In this document: piece after piece, positions 20,404 to 31,080 of the stretch
How positions within the stretch are numbered: position 1 is the first letter of the stretch
Layout: the number at the start of each line of letters is the position of its first letter
Source: Galdieria sulphuraria
Lineage: Eukaryota; Rhodophyta; Bangiophyceae; Galdieriales; Galdieriaceae
Reading direction: 5' to 3'
DNA length: 64,000 bases
Assembly (NCBI RefSeq): GCF_000341285.1
Contig: NW_005178426.1
Span: 1 to 64,000, forward strand
Translations under genes and position numbers: made by a program
Notes under the pieces: generated by a model
What the model saw: the letters and a program-made list of their open reading frames with translations, nothing else
Told to the model about the DNA's origin: nothing
Databases searched by the model: none

Positions 20404-21711
20404 ATGAAGATTGTTGCTTGTTTCCTTGCTGTTCTCATTTCCTGTTCCTTAACAGTATATGGCTTTCCTTTGCTCAAATATGAAGGTAGAAGCCATATGT
20501 CCGATGCACTGAATAACAAGTCCTTTATTGTTACTGTCTCTGCTCTTCCTTCACAAGGTGCTGACTTTGGTCCAGATACTCCTCATACAAAGACTTCTGG
20601 CATTCAGGAAGCTATTGATTACGCTGCATCTTTTCTAACAAATATCAATATGAACCCAACTTCTAGAAAATCCTTGGAATCAAATGCTCCTCTTATATAC
20701 CTTGGTCCAGGAAGTTTCGAGATTCACGAAACTATCATGCTCCCTGAATGGGGTGGAATATCACTAGTTGGCTCTGGAATGCACTCTACAGTTTTAAAGG
20801 ACGCCACCAAAGATGGAATAATATTAATTAAGCAAAGAATCCCAAAAGACGTCGGCATATTCTATGGCCAGTTGAATGAATTGCTTTCTGACTTTTCGAT
20901 TCTTGGAAATCCTTATCAGACAAGTGTTGCTGGAATTGATCTCTCTATGCCTGAGAACATTCCTCATAATGTGGTGACCCGTATTGCACTTTATGGAAAC
21001 TTTACAGAATTCCATCTTTGCATGGACGGCAATGAAGACAGCTTATTGGACACCTTGTTCATCGATGGATATTCTAAAAACGGAACGGAACCTCCTATCA
21101 TTGGATTTTCAACTGATGACGGAGCAACATTTATGCGAGGCATCTACTCGTCTAATCCAAGTGGTGGTTGTCGCATTCACTCAAGAAGTGTGAATTTATA
21201 CATAACAGATAGTGTCATTGGAGCTATTTCCAATGCTGCCATAACCAAAGGTCAATATGAAATTACCTTTCCCAACAGTGTGGTCTACATCAAAAATACT
21301 TGGTTCAACATAGACACTGAACGGACACCGTATGTGTTTGATTTGCGAACCAAAACACATTATTCTACAATAGCTCTTGGTGATGTTTGGTTTGAAAATT
21401 ATCCTGCTGGGAAATGCTACTTTTATGTCGGCAACGAAACTTTGATTGAGCAAATTCAGTTGGAAAATTTAATTTTTGGATATGGCGAAGGTACTCTGAT
21501 TGAAGGGGAAGGAAAGATTGGTTCTCTTGAAGTTGGTTTTGTCTATTCCTACTACAAGATTCCATCACCCTATCTCGAGTGGTATCCTGGCGTTCTCGAT
21601 CATTTCTACGTCGCCAAAAGAGGAGTTTTTCCAATTTATGTAAGACCTCCTACTACTCCACCTCTACCCCCTTCTCCGCCTACTGCTCCTGGAGCTCCTC
21701 CGAAGCCTTGA
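20404..21711 (+). CDS. Secreted parallel beta-helix-like protein with proline-rich tail
   Basis: A single exon encodes 435 residues; the frame opens at TTG 20398, and ATG 20404 is the start. A strong signal peptide (MKIVACFLAVLISCSLTVYG) precedes a domain opening FIVTVSALPSQGADFGPDTP..., followed by irregular beta-strand ladders with regularly spaced G/N/D. This is the look of pectate-lyase/pectinase-type right-handed beta-helices, which often act on or bind polysaccharides. Several N-x-S/T sequons are present. The C-terminus is a Pro-rich spacer (PPTTPPLPPSPPTAPG). No catalytic residues can be assigned. Bacterial origin is possible but untested. Confidence 0.65.
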   Translation: MKIVACFLAVLISCSLTVYGFPLLKYEGRSHMSDALNNKSFIVTVSALPSQGADFGPDTPHTKTSGIQEAIDYAASFLTNINMNPTSRKSLESNAPLIYLGPGSFEIHETIMLPEWGGISLVGSGMHSTVLKDATKDGIILIKQRIPKDVGIFYGQLNELLSDFSILGNPYQTSVAGIDLSMPENIPHNVVTRIALYGNFTEFHLCMDGNEDSLLDTLFIDGYSKNGTEPPIIGFSTDDGATFMRGIYSSNPSGGCRIHSRSVNLYITDSVIGAISNAAITKGQYEITFPNSVVYIKNTWFNIDTERTPYVFDLRTKTHYSTIALGDVWFENYPAGKCYFYVGNETLIEQIQLENLIFGYGEGTLIEGEGKIGSLEVGFVYSYYKIPSPYLEWYPGVLDHFYVAKRGVFPIYVRPPTTPPLPPSPPTAPGAPPKP

Positions 21712-21984
21712 GGTTCCTCATCAGCGAGTTTTATTATTTGTTTGTTTTTCTTGAATAAAGAGTCTGTTTGTTGTGTATGTAAACACTGTGTATTTTTCTG
21801 TCTGTAGAACCTTCTCAAAAGCACGTTAGAACATTCGAAAGATATTGGTAACGTTGTGAAAACTAGGATCGATTGACTTCTATTTCAGCTGTCAAACAGA
21901 CTCAGAATCTCAACTGCCTCATACAGAAACTCATATTTTATAATGTAGCCTTGAACTGAAATTCGTTTCTTGTAAAGTTACAAT

Positions 21985-24243
21985 TCATTTGGCACGACTG
22001 GGTTCCTCTAACTTTTCATCATCTGCTGCCTCCAATCCATGGCCTTCGCTGATTAACATTAGCTTGGATAAGAAACTTTTCGGCTTGGCAATCAATTCCT
22101 CGAATTTGCCACTTTCCGCTACAACTCCCTTGTTAAGAACTATCACGTGATTGGAATCTCTCAATGTACTTAAGCGGTGAGCAATCACAATCGTACACAT
22201 GTTTTCCTTCCTTCGCAACAAGTCGACCGCTTCACTGATAGACGCTTCACTTTCCACATCCAATGCAGAAGTTGCTTCATCCAATATCAAAATTTTGGGT
22301 TTCCTAACGATCGCTCTTGCCAAGGCTATTCTTTGTCTTTGACCTCCAGAAAGAGATAATCCTCTCTCTCCTACTTGAGTTTCATATCCATAGGGAAGCT
22401 GGCGAATAAAATAATCAGCTCCAGCTATCGTTGCAGCTCGAACAATTTCATCCATGGAAACTTCTTCACCTGCTCCATACGCAATATTTTCTACAATGGA
22501 ACCATCAAACAATACGACATCTTGTGGAACGGCTCCAATCTGCCTTCGAAGCCAGCTTATATCTAAACTATTAATGTCATATCCATTCAAATAAATATGA
22601 CCTTGCTGGGGTATGTACAAACGAGACAAAAGAGACAAAATAGTTGATTTCCCACATCCACTGATTCCCGTAATCGCTAACAACTCTCCAGGCTCAACTT
22701 GAAATGAAAGCCCCTTGAATACTGAATGTTGAGGCCTGCTTGGATAATAAAAATGAACTTGATCAAATATAAGACTAGGTCGATCATTTTCCAAAGTAGG
22801 AGTATGACTACTCACACTATACGAAGATCCCAACTCTAAGCCCTCAATTCCGGTCAAAGGACAAGGCTTTCTGTCCAAGATTGCAAAGATTCGAGCGCCT
22901 GCACCTTGAGCGCGTGTCAATTGTCCATATCCATTTGCCAAACTCGATACACCAAAACCTACATTTACAGCATACATAGCAAAAGATGCCAATTGACCTA
23001 CAGTCAGGGCACCTTGAAGGACTTGATGACCTCCAAACCATAAAACTGCTAAAAGAGAAGCCTGACCCATAAAGAATCCTCCTCCCATGTAAAAACCTTC
23101 AGCAATGGCTACCTTTTTAGCCAACTGAAAAGCATCTTCAATTCTCTGTGTATAACGACCAACTTCTATTGACTCTCCAGCAAAAAGCCGCACTGTTCGA
23201 ATGGCTGAAATGCGTTCTGATGCTACTTGCGTGGCTGATGCAAGAGCATCTTGAAGTTTCCTGGATAAAGATCGTACATAGGAGCCATATATACCTCCCA
23301 CGATGGTAAGAAATGGTATGAATGATAGAGCCGCCACTGTCAATGTTGGAGAAAGATAAATCAGGAAACCTATTCCTCCCGTTGTAGTTACTGATGAACG
23401 GATGCCACGAGCCAAGTTTTCAGTCAGCGTCTTTGAAACTACTGAGGTGTCGTTCGAAAGCCGATTGACAAGTTCTCCACTTTGTCTTCCGTCGAAAAAC
23501 GCAAGTTCTTGCTTCATTAGAGACTGAAAAACTTGTTTACGCAAGTCCCTTGCAATTCTTTCTCCTATTGTGGTCATCAAAGCCACTCGTACCGTTACAG
23601 CGACGGCACCAACCACAAATAGTCCAGCCAACGCTGAAGCCATCCACTTTAGTTGATCTACACTATTTGGCAGTTGGATGATGTCCACGATTTTTCCGAC
23701 AGCCATTGGAAATATCATCGTAGTACCGACAGAAACCATTTGTGCTAACAATGCCAACGACAGCAAGTTGCTTTCGGGTTTCGCCAAAGAAAATAGTTTC
23801 CTCCACGACACAAACTCTTCTTTTGCTGTTGGTTTTGCACTATTTGTGCCACTCACTTGACGAAAACTGGAGAAGGGACTCATCACTCGTTGCCAGAAGC
23901 TAATCTTCTGCGAGGAAATCTTCGTAGAAGTGTACTGCGAACTCTCTGTACAGAGCAATCGTTTGACTCTAATACTCCATTCCGATTCAAACGTTTCTGA
24001 GCATCCGTTATTATTTCCAGACTTTACAAGACGAGGGTGGTGGAAGTTGCTTCTTGTCGAAGTTCTGGTTGGGCTTGTCCAACCTAGAGTATCGCAGGAT
24101 ATCCAAGTACCATGGCTTCTTCTTTGACTATCAGGAATATAAGAATGCCTATATCTTTGCGTTTCGAAAATACGAGAAAGCGTTTTGGTCAATGAGCAGC
24201 GTTGTAGTTTACAACAATTATTCATAATTAGGCTGCCATTCAT
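21985..24243 (-). CDS. ABC half-transporter (ABCB/TAP/mitochondrial type)
   Basis: A single exon encodes 752 residues from ATG 24243; the longer frame starts at GTG. The order is N-terminal basic extension (about 130 residues, possible organelle presequence), six-helix transmembrane domain (about 165-450), then one nucleotide-binding domain. The latter has Walker A ISGCGKST near residue 528, signature LSLSGGQRQR, Walker B ILILDEATSALD and switch HRL. One TMD plus one NBD means it works as a dimer. The closest families are ABCB8/ABCB10 of mitochondria and TAP-like plastid transporters. The substrate is unknown. It shares a 90-bp promoter with the GNAT gene. Confidence 0.9.
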   Translation of the reverse strand: MNGSLIMNNCCKLQRCSLTKTLSRIFETQRYRHSYIPDSQRRSHGTWISCDTLGWTSPTRTSTRSNFHHPRLVKSGNNNGCSETFESEWSIRVKRLLCTESSQYTSTKISSQKISFWQRVMSPFSSFRQVSGTNSAKPTAKEEFVSWRKLFSLAKPESNLLSLALLAQMVSVGTTMIFPMAVGKIVDIIQLPNSVDQLKWMASALAGLFVVGAVAVTVRVALMTTIGERIARDLRKQVFQSLMKQELAFFDGRQSGELVNRLSNDTSVVSKTLTENLARGIRSSVTTTGGIGFLIYLSPTLTVAALSFIPFLTIVGGIYGSYVRSLSRKLQDALASATQVASERISAIRTVRLFAGESIEVGRYTQRIEDAFQLAKKVAIAEGFYMGGGFFMGQASLLAVLWFGGHQVLQGALTVGQLASFAMYAVNVGFGVSSLANGYGQLTRAQGAGARIFAILDRKPCPLTGIEGLELGSSYSVSSHTPTLENDRPSLIFDQVHFYYPSRPQHSVFKGLSFQVEPGELLAITGISGCGKSTILSLLSRLYIPQQGHIYLNGYDINSLDISWLRRQIGAVPQDVVLFDGSIVENIAYGAGEEVSMDEIVRAATIAGADYFIRQLPYGYETQVGERGLSLSGGQRQRIALARAIVRKPKILILDEATSALDVESEASISEAVDLLRRKENMCTIVIAHRLSTLRDSNHVIVLNKGVVAESGKFEELIAKPKSFLSKLMLISEGHGLEAADDEKLEEPSRAK

Positions 24244-24333
24244 CCAAAAACAAATGAGAAGTGGCGCAAATGCTCTTTCATCATTTTCTGTTATTGGGTT
24301 GCATTTTTTCTCGGTCCTTTGGCGCACAAAGGT

Positions 24334-24996
24334 ATGCGGTTGTTATCTTATATGGAACACGGCCATCTTTGGGTAGATTCTTTTTCTACTCATTATTCGC
24401 TTTTCTTGTTGACAGGGGATGAGAGTTTAGAGGATTTGTGCGCATTGGTCGACTTGATAAATATTTGTTATCGAAGTCCTTCCTGTTGGACCAATGAGTC
24501 TTCTTTAATACAAGGTGAAAGAGTAAACCTCGAACAGGTGAGAGAGTATATCAAGTCTTCTGAGATACTTGTATTGAAGAGAGACGGTACTGGCTCTAAT
24601 GGCTCCTGTAACACTGTTTCAGACGCAACTTCAGCTGCACCAACTCTTCTCGGTTGTATTAGAACTGGTCCTGTTTCTGAAACAGTTGTTGGACCTTTGG
24701 CAGAACCTGCAGGTTATGTTGGTTTGTTATGTTCGCACCCCTTTTGTCAAGGAAAGGGTATTGGGAGCTTTTTGATTAAGGCAGCGGAAGAAAGATGTGC
24801 AAATTTCCACGGGCTGAACAAGATGGTTATGGATGTATTGGATGCTCGTGAAGAATTAATCCAGTGGTATGGAAAAAAGGGCTATCATCGAACGAAGAAT
24901 TTCGTACCTGCGAGATCTTTTATTGAAGGCAAAGGAGAACTTATGTTAAAGGACTGCAATTTTATTTTATTGGAAAAAAAGTTAGACATGAAGTGA
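24334..24996 (+). CDS. GNAT-family N-acetyltransferase
   Basis: A single exon encodes 220 residues. The frame begins at TTG 24319; ATG 24334 is first and ATG 24352 is an alternative. Motif A of GNAT enzymes is clear: CSHPFCQGKGIGSFLI contains the Q-x-x-G-x-G acetyl-CoA pyrophosphate loop, followed by MVMDVLDAREELIQWYGKKGYHR, motif B. The acceptor substrate cannot be predicted. It is divergent from the ABC transporter gene. Confidence 0.85.
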   Translation: MRLLSYMEHGHLWVDSFSTHYSLFLLTGDESLEDLCALVDLINICYRSPSCWTNESSLIQGERVNLEQVREYIKSSEILVLKRDGTGSNGSCNTVSDATSAAPTLLGCIRTGPVSETVVGPLAEPAGYVGLLCSHPFCQGKGIGSFLIKAAEERCANFHGLNKMVMDVLDAREELIQWYGKKGYHRTKNFVPARSFIEGKGELMLKDCNFILLEKKLDMK

Positions 24997-25453
24997 AGTT
25001 ACTAATAAGTTGTACAACAATATTTTTGAAAAATTAAAAGTTTTCTACATCATATATGTAGAAATTATTAAGTGAACAATCTGTTTGTTCTGAGTAACAA
25101 AGATTGAATGAAGCAACTATCTTATTCTCATGATTATCAAATGATAAAGTAAAGAGCCCAGTAGGTAACTATAGTTGAGGGAGATTGATCTGACTTATCC
25201 AAAAGTCCTGTTTCCATGGTATTTCTCTGCGCTTTATTGAAAGCTAGTTGTGTTGTCATTCTACTACTCATTCATACTGTTGCTCGTGATATCTCATAAA
25301 ACCAACCATACCGACCACAATTTGCTTTCATTTGCTCAAAAGTTTGAGATAAAATGGATTTTGGCTCAATTCATAATGTGATTATGTATTTTGGCGCCAA
25401 ATATTGACAACTTGAAGACTTGTAGAAAAGTTATTCTGTATTAGTTTATTTGA
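24997..25453. other. Intergenic region with a palindromic GGCGCC motif
   Basis: No coding signal. TTTTGGCGCCAAA (25389-25401) lies about 55 bp before the SERAC1-like start and looks like a double E2F-type site. Confidence 0.5.
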
Positions 25454-27619
25454 ATGCTACCTACTAGGGTAAAAGTGTTGGTTCCACTGTTATTCTTTGG
25501 CGCAGCTTTCGCTGGAAAACGTGTGTACGATAAGAGAAGAAAGAAAGAAAAGTGGCCCTTACACGAAAGGCTAGAAGACAGTTTCAAGAGAATAGAGGAT
25601 TTACCCGAAATATTAGCTCTTAGGTCGAACATTTTGTCTCCAGTATCCGATAAGGTACATCGCTTGGAACTTGCAAAGCGGTATTGGCAACTCGTTTCAG
25701 TAGACGCTGAGAACAATAATAGTGTTGACTTGGTCACTATTAAGAAAATGCGACAAGGAAAACTAGATGATGTTCAAGTGTTCACAAGCGAGTGGCTTAA
25801 TGCAGTGATAGGGCAGCAAGTGAGTATATACCTAACTTTTCTAGCTAGAGAACGTGTCGGTGAATATGATACCCAGCAATTAGCTTGTGAGGCACTTTCC
25901 ACCATACTGGCAAAAAGTGCTTTTTGTAAACCAGAGAATCAAAAAATAAGACAGAAACTAGGAGAAGCGTTTTCTTTAGAGCCTATGTTGTTACCCGAAC
26001 TTTGTTTGTTGCCCAATTTGGACCCGCGCCTATTAGAAGAGGCTTCCAATGCTGTATATGATGCAGATGAAGAGAGATTAGTGTATGGTGTAAACGATAA
26101 ACGCAATATTATTCTTGCACTAGGTGAGTTGTGGATGACAACCATTCAAAGGAAGGAATCGGCTTCTAGCTCACATTTGGGTTATCCACCTATCGATGAT
26201 TACGGTTTTTCCAATCCCACTTCTGATTGGGATCCGTTAACTGACCCAACCATGACTTTAAAGAGCACGAGAGCTATGCTACGAAGTATGAATGACGCAG
26301 TAGTGAAGGATAAAACAGCCGCTTTTCGGATTATACTTTCTGGTGGATTAAGCATTTTGAAGGTTCTGGCAGAGACAGTAACAGAAGAATGGTGGGAGCC
26401 TCATTCCAAAGATAACATGAACTTGGTTCTTACTGAAGTTGCTAGACTTGTCGCCAACTTGGTTTCATATAGAGAAGGAACGAAAATAGCCGTTCGTTTA
26501 CAGTGGCCACAAACTTTGATGGATTGGCTATACCATGATGAATTTTGTAAAAGCAACGATATGTTACAGCTAGAAGTCTTACGTGCCATTGCAAATATGC
26601 AGTCTGGGAGAAAATGGAAATATCCTAATGGCATCTTTCTTATTTATCCTACAACACGTATGAGATGGGAACCACAACTAGACATCGTATTAGTACATGG
26701 CTTGTTGGGAGGTCCTTTGAGAACATGGCGAGTTGCGCATGCACCAAATAATAATAATAATAATAATAATAATGCCGTAGTGGAACAAGAATATTATGTC
26801 TCCGATGATGAACATTCCAATACAGCTGCTTTTTCAGAGCAGGATTATCATGAAAAAGAAGAGCATGAAAAGCTCATGGTATGGCCCAGAGATTGGCTAT
26901 CAAAGGACATTCCGAACATTAGGATATTAAGTGTAAGCTATGATACTTCCATCAGTGCTTGGAGGAGCTATGGTTTGCCTCTCAAACATCAGGCTGCGGA
27001 TCTTTTGGAGAAGCTTTGTGATGCCGGTATTGGCTCTAGACCATGCGTAATAATTACCCATTCTTATGGAGGCTTGGTAATGAAACAAGCCATTGTAGAT
27101 GCCGTTCATAGTATGAATGATAAATATCTTTGCCTGGTTGATTCCATTCGAGGGCTAGTTTTTTTCTCGACGCCTCATTTAGGTTCACCCATCGTTGGAT
27201 ATTTAAAACGTGCTATTGTTGGTAGTACTTTTCGTCCATCAGTAGCTGTTAATGAATTATATCCAGGTTCTACTATGTTGTTGGAACTGAATGAACAGTT
27301 TAAAAGAGTTGTTCACAGTCGCTGGTACGATTATTCGGAAAGTAACCGGTCCCTCCATACACGGTATTTAGAAGTTTTGAGTATGGGAGAGACAAATCCT
27401 ACGAAATTAACCCAATGGAGTAGTCAATATATTACGAGTCTTCTGGTACCGATGGAAACGGCCAATCCAGGAATTGGACGTTTCATTCCAGTAAAAATGG
27501 CAGACCATTTGACAGTATGTAAGCCTAGTTCAGTCGATGATTTACGTTATCAAGAAGTGCTCAAGTTAGTACGGCGTGCAATGAAAGATTCGAGTCATGT
27601 AAATAGTTGTGATGAATAG
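25454..27619 (+). CDS. SERAC1-like alpha/beta hydrolase
   Basis: A single exon from ATG 25454 encodes 721 residues. A hydrophobic N-terminal segment (VLVPLLFFGAAFAG) followed by basic residues suggests membrane anchoring. The helical middle resembles armadillo-type repeats. The C-terminal lipase domain has LDIVLVHGLLGGPLRTW (oxyanion region), nucleophile elbow THSYGG near residue 537, and FFSTPHLGSPI, all hallmarks of SERAC1/PGAP1-like enzymes. SERAC1 remodels phosphatidylglycerol at ER-mitochondria contacts. A run of nine Asn codons (26747-26773) interrupts the loop after the oxyanion strand. Confidence 0.88.
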   Translation: MLPTRVKVLVPLLFFGAAFAGKRVYDKRRKKEKWPLHERLEDSFKRIEDLPEILALRSNILSPVSDKVHRLELAKRYWQLVSVDAENNNSVDLVTIKKMRQGKLDDVQVFTSEWLNAVIGQQVSIYLTFLARERVGEYDTQQLACEALSTILAKSAFCKPENQKIRQKLGEAFSLEPMLLPELCLLPNLDPRLLEEASNAVYDADEERLVYGVNDKRNIILALGELWMTTIQRKESASSSHLGYPPIDDYGFSNPTSDWDPLTDPTMTLKSTRAMLRSMNDAVVKDKTAAFRIILSGGLSILKVLAETVTEEWWEPHSKDNMNLVLTEVARLVANLVSYREGTKIAVRLQWPQTLMDWLYHDEFCKSNDMLQLEVLRAIANMQSGRKWKYPNGIFLIYPTTRMRWEPQLDIVLVHGLLGGPLRTWRVAHAPNNNNNNNNNAVVEQEYYVSDDEHSNTAAFSEQDYHEKEEHEKLMVWPRDWLSKDIPNIRILSVSYDTSISAWRSYGLPLKHQAADLLEKLCDAGIGSRPCVIITHSYGGLVMKQAIVDAVHSMNDKYLCLVDSIRGLVFFSTPHLGSPIVGYLKRAIVGSTFRPSVAVNELYPGSTMLLELNEQFKRVVHSRWYDYSESNRSLHTRYLEVLSMGETNPTKLTQWSSQYITSLLVPMETANPGIGRFIPVKMADHLTVCKPSSVDDLRYQEVLKLVRRAMKDSSHVNSCDE
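26747..26773 (+). repeat. AAT trinucleotide repeat coding for nine Asn
   Basis: Nine AAT codons lie in frame inside the hydrolase domain insertion, likely in a surface loop and length-variable. Confidence 0.9.
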
Positions 27620-27920
27620 TGGATATCCATTTGAGTGGATAAACACAACTGAATTGAATGTATAGAAACGAGGGATATTCGTAGCAAAGGGAATTTTAAT
27701 ATAGTATATAAGAAACGGAATGTTTTTATAAAAATGGATTGGCTTTTTCTTCATAAGTGTCTATTTGGTCACCGACATATTTCTACAAATAAGTCTTTCA
27801 TCGAAATCAGCGCCTACCTCCGTATATATCGTAGTTTCTACCAAAAACGGCAAAACACACACACATAATTCTATAGAGTCGAATCCAATTATTATTATTT
27901 CACCACAAGTAATCGATATC
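27620..27920. other. Short intergenic region between convergent genes
   Basis: It holds the 3' flanks of the SERAC1-like and RBM39-like genes. Nothing else is seen. Confidence 0.5.
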
Positions 27921-29966
27921 TTAATATTGGATGCTGTGTTTCTTCAAGTCAGGAAAACGAATATAATATACTGACTCGGATATATATTCTACTATAACTT
28001 GATGACCAGCAAACCATCTACCATGAAGACCTTGTTTAGCTTTCATGGCATCGGACATGGTTTCAAACTGTACGTACACCAAACCTGCACTATTCTTATC
28101 CACGAATATATGTCTATAACAAGTGATGATTAGTAATAGTAACAAGAACCAATGTCGCAGCATACCTCAGTGGTCCAAATTTAGATATACATTCATCTCG
28201 TACATCTTCTTGCACTTCTAAATGAAAATTGGGATCAGTTTCTTGAGCAGGATCAAACATGTTACGCAACATTAAGCAAGTTGATGGAGAAATCGAGTGT
28301 ACCAATGGAGGATTATAACCTTGACGAGTAGGAACAGTACCCGACTGAGGAGAAGCTTCACTACTCAATAAACCTGGACTCTTCCCACCTAATGCTGGCG
28401 ACGACTTGGAAGCAAGAGCCTCACCTCTAGCCAATCGCTGCATCAACTGAGTACGTTGAGTGGCACTAAGCGCCATTCCGCTATCTCCACCTTCATCCAG
28501 TTCACTAATGTAAGCACTATATGCATAATTTTTACTAGATAAACTTTGTGCAGCTATCGTCCCAGGAACACCCGAAGGTATAGCACCTAATACTTGAAGT
28601 TTTTGAGCTTCCGCAGTAGCCAAACCAACCTTTAAAAAGTTAACGTGATAGCATAAGAACAGCAGTCTGATCTCTCACCTTCAAAGGTCTCCCAGCCAAA
28701 TCTAATCCGTTGAGTTGTTCGAAAGCTTTCTTTGCATCTTCGTGATTTTTATATTGGACAAAGCCAAAACCTCGTGACCGTCCGGTTTCAGGATCTTTAT
28801 GAAGCTGCAAAGAGATAACTTCACCAAATGGCTCAAAAATAGTACGTAAATCGTCTTCACTAATAGAAAAGTGAATGGAACCCACGTAAAGTTTGGTAAA
28901 GGTAAGTGGATTGGAGTCTAGACAAGAGATTAATCATATTAACAAGGGGGACTTGTGGAAACTTACTTGGACTTGTGTCTCCTCCTCCACTCCATTCTTC
29001 TAGTTCTGCTAGTCTCGCTTGTTGTGCAGCTGCTGCTTCTCTTGCTGCCATTTCTGCTGCAATATTCTTTTCAGCTTCCGAGGGTTTAATAGCTACAGGA
29101 TATCCACATAATTGTTGGCCTGCTAGACGCATAGCTGAAGGTATTGCTTCTTTATAATAGAATTCCACATATGCCGCTCTACGATAGACGTTGTTATATT
29201 CCTGGTAATAGTCTTTTTCTCCATACTTACCCTTTATGTCTTCCCGAACGCTTGTCAATAATCATTCTTATATCTCTTACCTTTCCAGCTGCACTGAAAA
29301 AGTTATAAACATCCTTTTCTGTAACCTTTTGTGCGAGTTGCCATACGAAAATAGTTCTCAAGTCCCTTTCATAGTCAGGAAAACTGTTATCTACTTCCCT
29401 CTCTTTCAATTTTCTTTCTTCTTCAGGATCCCTAAACTGTTTCGAGCGGTCGTTGTTCACTGAACTATCCAACGATGAAGCTCTTGATCTCTTTTCATCC
29501 GGTTGTTTTGATTCTTCTCTGACGCTATACGGTCTTGAATGAGATTCTCGCCTCGACGAGTATCGTCTTCTAGGACTATATGATCGGTCCCTTTCATATC
29601 TTCTCCTTCTCGGAGACTTGCTTCTTCTTCTTCTTCTTCTTCTCCTCCTCCTTCTTTCACTACTATCTCCACTACTAGGAGACCTTGAGCGTGACCTAGA
29701 AGAAAACAACTGAGAATAGAGAGCCTTCCTCGATGTAACGAAGATTACCTTTTATGTCTTTTCAAAGGTGATTGAGAACGTCTTGTTGACCGACGCGACG
29801 AGGAACTTTTCCTTTCGTCCTTTTCACCACAACTCTTAGAAGAACTTTCTGCATTATTATCGTTAACCAGAGAATCTTCTTTCTCACTTGTCTTTTCTGA
29901 AGTTAAACCCAAAACTTGGTTTAGATACGCTTCTGTATCGATGATAGTACTAGTATTGTCTGTCAT
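27921..29966 (-). CDS. RBM39/CAPER-type splicing factor
   Basis: Six exons (29966-29749, 29695-29231, 29178-28967, 28917-28679, 28629-28166, 28113-27921) with 49-53 nt introns give 596 residues. An RS/Arg-rich region (about 58-120, with a run of Arg) precedes RRM1 (RTIFVWQL...KGAAYVEF). RRM2 follows (KLYVGSIHF...GRSRGFGFVQY). A linker with SGMALSATQRTQLMQRLARG precedes a C-terminal UHM (TCLMLRNMFDP, GRWFAG as the R-x-F loop). This exact order defines RBM39/CAPER-alpha, which bridges U2AF/SF3B1 and transcription. All junctions keep the frame and restore conserved RRM strands. Confidence 0.93.
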
Positions 29967-30258
29967 GTTTCTATCCTTCTGTTTGTTTTAACGAGTACCT
30001 CTCTCTTTCTTTCTTATCACCACCACGGCCAATGTTTCTCTACAACTTACAACAACCCATTCACATAGAAGCACCCAATCATTCGCCAACTCCTTATGCC
30101 TTTTTTGGAGAGTTGTAGTTTTTATAAATAATATGTATATAAATATATAAATATATAAGAGATAGATTGAAATCGATCCAAAGCTTTTCAAGTCCACAAC
30201 ATCATCTTTGGCATTGTGACACATTTTTATCGTTTGGGTCAGATAGACTTTTTCTTCT

Positions 30259-31078
30259 ATGCAAAGACAAGGAACACCAGTAGAGCTTATTGGTGAACAC
30301 TGTAGCTTAAAAGGATGCAACCAACTAGACTTTCTACCGTATGTATGTGAAGTTTGTGGACAAACTTTTTGTGGGGAACATCGTCTACCTGAAACCCACG
30401 ACTGCAAACCCAAGCAAGTCACTGAGTACAACACTAGTACTTCTTCTACCACCAAACAACTGCCAACGTAAGTATCTGTGGTCCTCTTTTTCCTTTTTCA
30501 GTTGGTAAAGTTGTATCAGTTGTTCCAAAACCAATTGTCGCCATATATCGGTTACTCGATGTATCCAGTGTAACCTCTCCTTTTGTGCAACTCATAGAAA
30601 TCCAGACCAGCATCGTTGTATCAAGAAGGAACCTGAAAAAAGTAAAAAGTTGGAAAAACCCAAATCCAATATATTGGAAAAGTTGGCCAACAAGTTTCAA
30701 AACCATTGGAAAACAGAAAAGTCGAAAACAGCGACAAGGGTCTTTCATATGAAACAAAAGACCAAAGCAATAGGAAACCCTGAAATACCTATGGAAGACA
30801 GAGTTTATTTATATGTCTCTGTGGATACTCAACTCAAAGAGTCGTCACCTTTATCGTTGTATTATTCCAAGAACATGACTATGGGTCAAGTATTGGATAA
30901 AGTATGCGAAATGATTGGAATAATCAATAGGAACCATGAAAATAAGACAAAAAGACTTGTCTTGTTGGATGACCATTCACATAAACCGATTGCCTCATCT
31001 AGTTTGCTTTCTGAATGGAAAGAACCTGGAATGTTGTCTTTGACTCTCACGGAACAGGATACTTCTCAACATATGTGA
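30259..31078 (+). CDS. AN1 zinc-finger protein (ZFAND1/Cuz1-like)
   Basis: Two exons (30259-30467, 30520-31078; 52-nt intron) give 255 residues. The first AN1 finger is CSLKGCNQLDFLPYVCEVC...FCGEHR. The second is rebuilt across the intron: C-x4-C-x7-C-x2-C-x4-C-x2-H-x5-H-x-C. The acceptor used is GTATCAG rather than the more pyrimidine-rich TTTTTCAG upstream, because the latter leads to a stop. The C-terminus has a ubiquitin-like fold pattern (VYLYVSVDTQL...MTMGQVLDKVCEMIG). Relatives link Cdc48/p97 and the proteasome in arsenite stress and stress-granule clearance. Its stop lies 2 bp from that of the convergent gene. Confidence 0.88.
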
Positions 31079-31080
31079 CG

